Source: Sphingomonas hengshuiensis | GTDB taxonomy: Bacteria; Pseudomonadota; Alphaproteobacteria; Sphingomonadales; Sphingomonadaceae | Assembly (NCBI GenBank): GCA_003240755.1 | Contig: QFNF01000002.1 | Span: 93,651-157,650 of the forward strand | Direction of reading: 5' to 3' | Length of the DNA: 64,000 nt | Shown here: positions 58,299 through 64,000 of the stretch, piece by piece | How the letters are laid out: every line of letters begins with the position of its first letter | Position numbering within the stretch: the first letter of the stretch is position 1 | Program-made: the position numbers and the translations under genes | The notes under the pieces: model-generated | Told to the model about the DNA's origin: nothing | Seen by the model: only the letters and a program-made list of their open reading frames with translations | Database searches by the model: none

Positions 58299-59663
58299 CT
58301 AGCGCAGCGCGGCGTACAGGCGCCAGTGCGTTCCTGACAGCCCCGCCGGATCGCCGCGCGCGACCTCGCGATAGGTGCGGCCGCAACGGACCAGTGGTGC
58401 GGGGAAGCGGGCGTCGCCGTCGCGCTCGATGAAGTGGAAGCGCGCGGGCGGGCAGGGGCTGTCGGCGATGCGCAGGGGGTAATGCTGCGAACGGGCGGCG
58501 GCGGTCAGGATCGCGGTCGAGCGCGAATGGTCGAACGACACGCTCGCGCCCTGCGGGGCGATGCGGGCGAGCGTGGCGACGGCCCGGCCGGGGTCCCCGC
58601 GCAGGTTGGCGATGACAGCGGCATCGCGCAGTGCGGCCGAACCGGTGAAGGTGATGGCGACCAGGACGGCCAGCCATCGCCAGCCGCCCCCGCGCATCCA
58701 TGCGGTCGGCAGCGCGATTGCCGCGCACAGCAGCATCGGGGGGACGGCGACGGCATAATAGCGTGCGCCGCCGCTGTTGGGGAGCGCGAGCAGGCCGATC
58801 ATCAGCGGCAGCAGCACGGCCGCGACCAGCGCCAGCGTCCATAGCCGGTCCCGTCCAACCCGCATCGATACGAGCAATGGCAGCAGGAGCAGCGATACGC
58901 TGAGGCTCCAGGTCCAGAGCTGATCGAGCGCCTGACCCCATTTGGTCCAGTCGTGCGGCTCGCGATTGCCGAACTGGAAGCCGGTGGCGCTGTTCGCCGC
59001 CGCCACCCATGCGAGCGCCACGAGGAGCAGCGTGACGATCGCCGCGGGGGCAAACAGCCGCGACGTATCGGCGACGGCGCGTGCCGGCCCGTGCGAACGC
59101 GTCCGGTCGAGCAGGACCCACAGGCCAAGCACGGCAAGGCCGAAAACCATCGTCGCCTGTGCAAGGCAACCCAGAAACGCGGCGAGCGCCAGCGCGGTGG
59201 CCGGCGAACCGGCGTCCCGCGTCAGCCAGCGGTCGGTCATGGCGATGGCGACGAGGAAGGCGAACAGCATCGGCGCATAGCCGCGCGCCTCCGCGCCGTA
59301 GATCAGCAGGAAGGGCGACACGGCGAAGGCCACCGCCGCAACGATCGCGGCCGCGGGGGCCCGGCGGGCAGCGATCAGCGCGGCGACCGGGATCGTCGCG
59401 GTACCGCTGACGATCGACAGCGCACGCTGCAGCAGGGGCGGCGCGTCGGCACCGACCCATTGCAGCCACAGCGTGTTCAGGTGGTGGTTGTTGTCGTGGT
59501 TGATGTGGAGCAGCACCCCCGCCGGGGTCGCGCTGTCATGGGCGAAGATCGCTGACCATGCCTCGTCCAGCCACAGGCCACCCCGCGCGGCAAGGCAGCG
59601 CAGCAGCAACCCGAGCAGCGTGACGATTGCGACGATCACCCATGGCGTACCGCGTGTCCCCAT
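58299..59663 (-). CDS. GT-C fold (family 39-like) membrane glycosyltransferase
   Basis: This is a 454-residue polytopic membrane protein with about ten hydrophobic segments. The N-terminal motif GLWLDEAWSAIFAHDS carries the acidic pair (Asp-Glu) expected of lipid-phosphate-sugar-dependent GT-C enzymes. YGAEARGYAPMLF is a second typical segment. The C-terminal 90 residues are periplasmic and contain three Cys. The acceptor is unknown. It starts 38 bases after the CHAP gene and ends ten bases before the VWA gene. Confidence 0.8.
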   Translation of the reverse strand: MGTRGTPWVIVAIVTLLGLLLRCLAARGGLWLDEAWSAIFAHDSATPAGVLLHINHDNNHHLNTLWLQWVGADAPPLLQRALSIVSGTATIPVAALIAARRAPAAAIVAAVAFAVSPFLLIYGAEARGYAPMLFAFLVAIAMTDRWLTRDAGSPATALALAAFLGCLAQATMVFGLAVLGLWVLLDRTRSHGPARAVADTSRLFAPAAIVTLLLVALAWVAAANSATGFQFGNREPHDWTKWGQALDQLWTWSLSVSLLLLPLLVSMRVGRDRLWTLALVAAVLLPLMIGLLALPNSGGARYYAVAVPPMLLCAAIALPTAWMRGGGWRWLAVLVAITFTGSAALRDAAVIANLRGDPGRAVATLARIAPQGASVSFDHSRSTAILTAAARSQHYPLRIADSPCPPARFHFIERDGDARFPAPLVRCGRTYREVARGDPAGLSGTHWRLYAALR

Positions 59664-59701
59664 CGCGCGGGTCTAGCCGGAGGGAGTGCCGGCGGCCAAG
59701 C

Positions 59702-60244
59702 CTAGCGGGCGTAGGCGTCGATCAGCGATCCGACATAATCCGGCGTGGCGCTGCTCAGTTCCGCTGCCGGGCGGGGTCCGTAGATGAAACCATGGGTCGG
59801 ATATTCCGAACTGCCCAGCCCCTGCGAATCGCGATACCACACCTTCACCCGCGTCCAGTCGCCCTTGCGCGACACATCGAACACGGTCACGTCCTGCTCG
59901 ACCCCGCCGCGAACGCCGTTGATGCGCGACCAGTTGGCATGCGTCACCATCGCCACGCGCGGTTCGACGACCCGACTGATGACGAGGACATGGCCCAGCG
60001 GCAGGCGCGACGTCTTTTCAAAGGTCAGGACCGCACCGACCCGCGGCGTCTGCCCGCGCGGATAGCGTCCCTCCGCCTGGTCCCACCATGTCCATGCGTC
60101 GCCATAGATTTCGACGCCCGACGCCGCGCGCGCGAAGGGGACGCATTGCCCGACATAGTCGAGCAGCGAACGCGCCCCGAGCGGGAAGCTGGCGGCACCG
60201 GCAAAGGCGAGGAGCAACAGGCCCCGGACAAGCGAACCGAACAT
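59702..60244 (-). CDS. CHAP domain amidase, secreted
   Basis: This 180-residue protein has a signal peptide (LLLLAFAGAASFPLGA). The CHAP catalytic Cys34 is in VGQCVPFAR, and His86 is in LGHVLVI. WTWWDQAEGRYPRG and THANWSRI are standard spacing landmarks. Such enzymes cut amide bonds in peptidoglycan. It is placed between a MoxR ATPase and a glycosyltransferase. Confidence 0.85.
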   Translation of the reverse strand: MFGSLVRGLLLLAFAGAASFPLGARSLLDYVGQCVPFARAASGVEIYGDAWTWWDQAEGRYPRGQTPRVGAVLTFEKTSRLPLGHVLVISRVVEPRVAMVTHANWSRINGVRGGVEQDVTVFDVSRKGDWTRVKVWYRDSQGLGSSEYPTHGFIYGPRPAAELSSATPDYVGSLIDAYAR

Positions 60245-60347
60245 GGCGACGATTGTGCGGCGCGATCCTCGCCAATCGGTTGGCGAGCACGGTTAACGAG
60301 CGGTTCCCGCAACATTCCGTCGCCCCGGACGAACGGCTGGTCGCGTA

Positions 60348-61208
60348 TCAGCCCTGCCGCCGGTGCAGGAACGCCAGCCGTTCGAACAGCATGACATCGG
60401 CCTCGTTCTTCAGCAACGCGCCGTGCAGCGGCGGGATCGCCTTTGCCGGATCGTGCGACGCCAGCATGTCAAGCGGCATGTCGTCGTGGAGCAACAGCTT
60501 CAGCCAGTCGATGAGTTCGCTGGTCGATGGCTTTTTCTTCAGGCCCGGCGTTTCGCGGACCGCGAAGAACAGATCGAGCGCGCGGTTCACCAGCAGCTTC
60601 TGGATTCCGGGAAAATGGACGTCGAGGATCGCCTGCATCGTCGCGCGATCGGGGAAGCGTATATAGTGGAAGAAACAGCGCCGCAGGAACGCATCGGGCA
60701 GTTCCTTTTCATTGTTCGACGTGATGACCACGATCGGCCGCTCGCGCGCGGTCACGCGCTCGCCGGTTTCATAGACGTCGAATGCCATGCGATCGAGTTC
60801 GTGCAGCAGGTCGTTCGGAAATTCGATATCGGCCTTGTCGACCTCGTCGATCAACAGGACAGGCAGCGTGGGGCTGACGAACGCCTCCCACAGCTTGCCG
60901 CGGCGGATATAGTTGGCGATGTCGTGGACCCGCGGATCGCCGAGCTGCCCGTCGCGCAGCCGCGCCACCGCATCATATTCGTACAGCCCCTGCTGCGCGC
61001 GGGTGGTCGACTTGACGTTCCATTCGATCAGCAGCGCGCCCACCGCACGCGCGATCTCCTGCGCCAGCACCGTCTTGCCGGTGCCGGGTTCGCCCTTCAC
61101 CAGCAGGGGGCGGCGCAGCGTCACCGCCGCATTCACCGCGACCTTCAGGTCGTCGGTGGCGACATATCTACTGGTTCCTTCGAAGCGCATCGGCTGTCCC
61201 GTCGTCAT
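60348..61208 (-). CDS. MoxR-type AAA+ ATPase
   Basis: This 286-residue ATPase has Walker A GEPGTGKT (residues 39-46), Walker B LLIDEVDKAD and sensor-1 ITSNNEKELPDAFLRRCFFHY. It belongs to the MoxR branch that pairs with VWA proteins to remodel or mature other complexes. Its expected partner (57110-58288) is downstream on the same strand but not adjacent. Confidence 0.9.
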   Translation of the reverse strand: MTTGQPMRFEGTSRYVATDDLKVAVNAAVTLRRPLLVKGEPGTGKTVLAQEIARAVGALLIEWNVKSTTRAQQGLYEYDAVARLRDGQLGDPRVHDIANYIRRGKLWEAFVSPTLPVLLIDEVDKADIEFPNDLLHELDRMAFDVYETGERVTARERPIVVITSNNEKELPDAFLRRCFFHYIRFPDRATMQAILDVHFPGIQKLLVNRALDLFFAVRETPGLKKKPSTSELIDWLKLLLHDDMPLDMLASHDPAKAIPPLHGALLKNEADVMLFERLAFLHRRQG

Positions 61209-61241
61209 GGCCGCGACGATAGGCGGGGACGACGACGGATG

Positions 61242-61898
61242 CTAGCCGCGGCTTTCGGCGCGAACGATCAGCAGGTCCCACAGGCCGCGATGCTGTGCCA
61301 GCAACTGCTGCAGGCCGAACGTCATCGCGCGTTCGACCGGACTGTCGCCGGTCACGGTGTCGATCAACCGCATCGTCTGTGCCGGCGAGGGCAGAAGGTT
61401 CGGCAGCGTGTCCAGCCCGAGCCGGAGCGCGGCGGCATCGAGCGGACGGCGGATCGCCGGCCAGTCGAGCGTGATGCCGATCGCCGCGCCCAGCGCACAG
61501 CCTGGACGCACCGATCGCGCGAGCAGGTCGATCGCATGCCGTTGCGCCGCGAGCGCAGCCTCGGTCGCCGCCTGTCCGGGGGTGCCGGGCGGGGGGCCGG
61601 CCGCGGCGGACACGCGGATCAGATAGGCGCGCTCCTCGGCAAAGGCCGCCGCCGCCTGTTCGAACCATGCGTCGGCAGCGGGGTGCGGATCGGCGCGGGC
61701 GGCATAATCGACCACTCCGGGATGGCGACCGTGCAACGAACATAGCTGGTGCAGCGCATCGGCAATATCGCGCAGCAAGGCGTCGCCGCACGCCAATTGG
61801 ACAGGAGCGGCATGTCCGGCGCTACCGTCGGTCGACACGATGCGGGCAAGCCGTGCCGCCGCGTCGCAACCGTTCCTGTCCGCAATCGCCATCAACAA
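61242..61898 (-). CDS. Uncharacterised helical protein, possibly DUF6975-like
   Basis: This 218-residue cytoplasmic protein is rich in Ala, Leu and Arg and appears mostly helical. HGRHPGVVDYAARADPHPAADAWFEQAA and FAEERAYLIRVSAAAGPPPGTPGQ are the most distinctive parts. I recall similar sphingomonad proteins filed as DUF6975, but this is unchecked. It lies 33 bases upstream of the MoxR gene. The start may be the third codon (Met). Confidence 0.6.
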   Translation of the reverse strand: MLMAIADRNGCDAAARLARIVSTDGSAGHAAPVQLACGDALLRDIADALHQLCSLHGRHPGVVDYAARADPHPAADAWFEQAAAAFAEERAYLIRVSAAAGPPPGTPGQAATEAALAAQRHAIDLLARSVRPGCALGAAIGITLDWPAIRRPLDAAALRLGLDTLPNLLPSPAQTMRLIDTVTGDSPVERAMTFGLQQLLAQHRGLWDLLIVRAESRG

Positions 61899-62047
61899 CC
61901 GTCGGCTCCATGATCGAACACGGGGCAGCCCCCGTCCGAACAGGGGTATGACGGCAATTGATAACCCAAGCGCGTAGGAACAAGGTTTCCGGGATTTTAA
62001 CCGCGATCACCGCACGGCCATGCGGTTCGGTACCATCCCGTAACGAA

Positions 62048-62079
62048 CCGCCCCGGCGCATCTGCAGGCACCGGGGCGG
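62048..62079 (-). terminator. Predicted terminator of rpoD
   Basis: CCGCCCCGG (62048-62056) and CCGGGGCGG (62071-62079) form a 9-bp GC stem with a 14-base loop, six bases after the rpoD stop. On the minus strand it is followed by TTCGTTA, a weak T-rich tail. A second inverted pair (GCGGTTCG/CGAACCGC) lies just beyond. Confidence 0.6.
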
Positions 62080-62085
62080 GATCGA

Positions 62086-64000
<1,915 letters not shown>

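Overview
The window is 64 kb of high-GC chromosomal DNA. It most likely comes from a Sphingomonas-like alphaproteobacterium (Sphingomonadales). Grounds for this are the gene content and order (a long nuo operon with extra small genes, tkt-gap-pgk-fba-thiE, zapA-6S RNA-5-FCL, RNase J followed by a DUF1467 protein), many GTG and TTG starts, dense stop/start overlaps, and short GC-rich palindromic repeats. No phage, insertion sequence or CRISPR array is visible. Nearly everything is core metabolism. Both ends are cut: purF has lost its 5' end at the left edge, and rpoD runs off the right edge (minus strand).

Layout. (1) 1-13.9 kb: purF and an SDR gene, then a propionyl-CoA block. pccB and mce are on the minus strand. 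enoyl-CoA hydratase, scpA, bioB and pccA are on the plus strand. Together these convert propionyl-CoA to succinyl-CoA and include a biotin synthase beside a biotin enzyme. A DODA-type dioxygenase, an orphan [2Fe-2S] subunit, a prolyl-hydroxylase-like oxygenase and an RcnB-family protein lie between. (2) 13.9-16.5 kb: a GH13 alpha-glucosidase and a GT4 glycosyltransferase. (3) 16.6-19.6 kb: a bioF-bioD-bioA operon on the minus strand. (4) 19.7-23.8 kb: an AI-2E family permease, two identical tRNA-Asp genes flanking a GhrA-like reductase, DUF2842, 5-FCL, 6S RNA, zapA and a tiny upstream gene. (5) 23.9-31.2 kb: tkt, gap, a MOSC protein, pgk, a CopG/MazF-type toxin-antitoxin pair, class I fba and thiE. 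(6) 31.3-34.4 kb: L,D-transpeptidase, M23 peptidase, efp and an inositol-phosphatase-family gene. (7) 34.7-50.7 kb: the complete nuoA-N operon, with three extra genes inserted (NTF2-like, a small membrane protein, an internally duplicated secreted protein). Three micro-ORFs exactly fill its only sizeable gaps. (8) 50.7-54.3 kb: birA, coaX, RNase J and DUF1467. (9) 54.4-64 kb: a long membrane coiled-coil protein opposite a phosphotransfer-like protein lacking its histidine, then a minus-strand run (unknown protein, MoxR AAA, CHAP, GT-C, VWA) and rpoD.

The parts fit together. BioB/F/D/A make biotin, and BirA attaches it to PccA. PccAB, Mce and ScpA feed succinyl-CoA to the TCA cycle, and Nuo oxidises the NADH produced.

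The least ordinary signals are four. The micro-ORFs in nuo start in the upstream stop codon and end in the downstream GTG start. A perfect 23-bp inverted repeat is translated inside bioB. A duplicated Cys-pair secreted protein is embedded in nuo. The Hpt-like protein has Phe in place of the phosphorylated His. All functional statements come from reading the sequence and recalling family features; no search was run.
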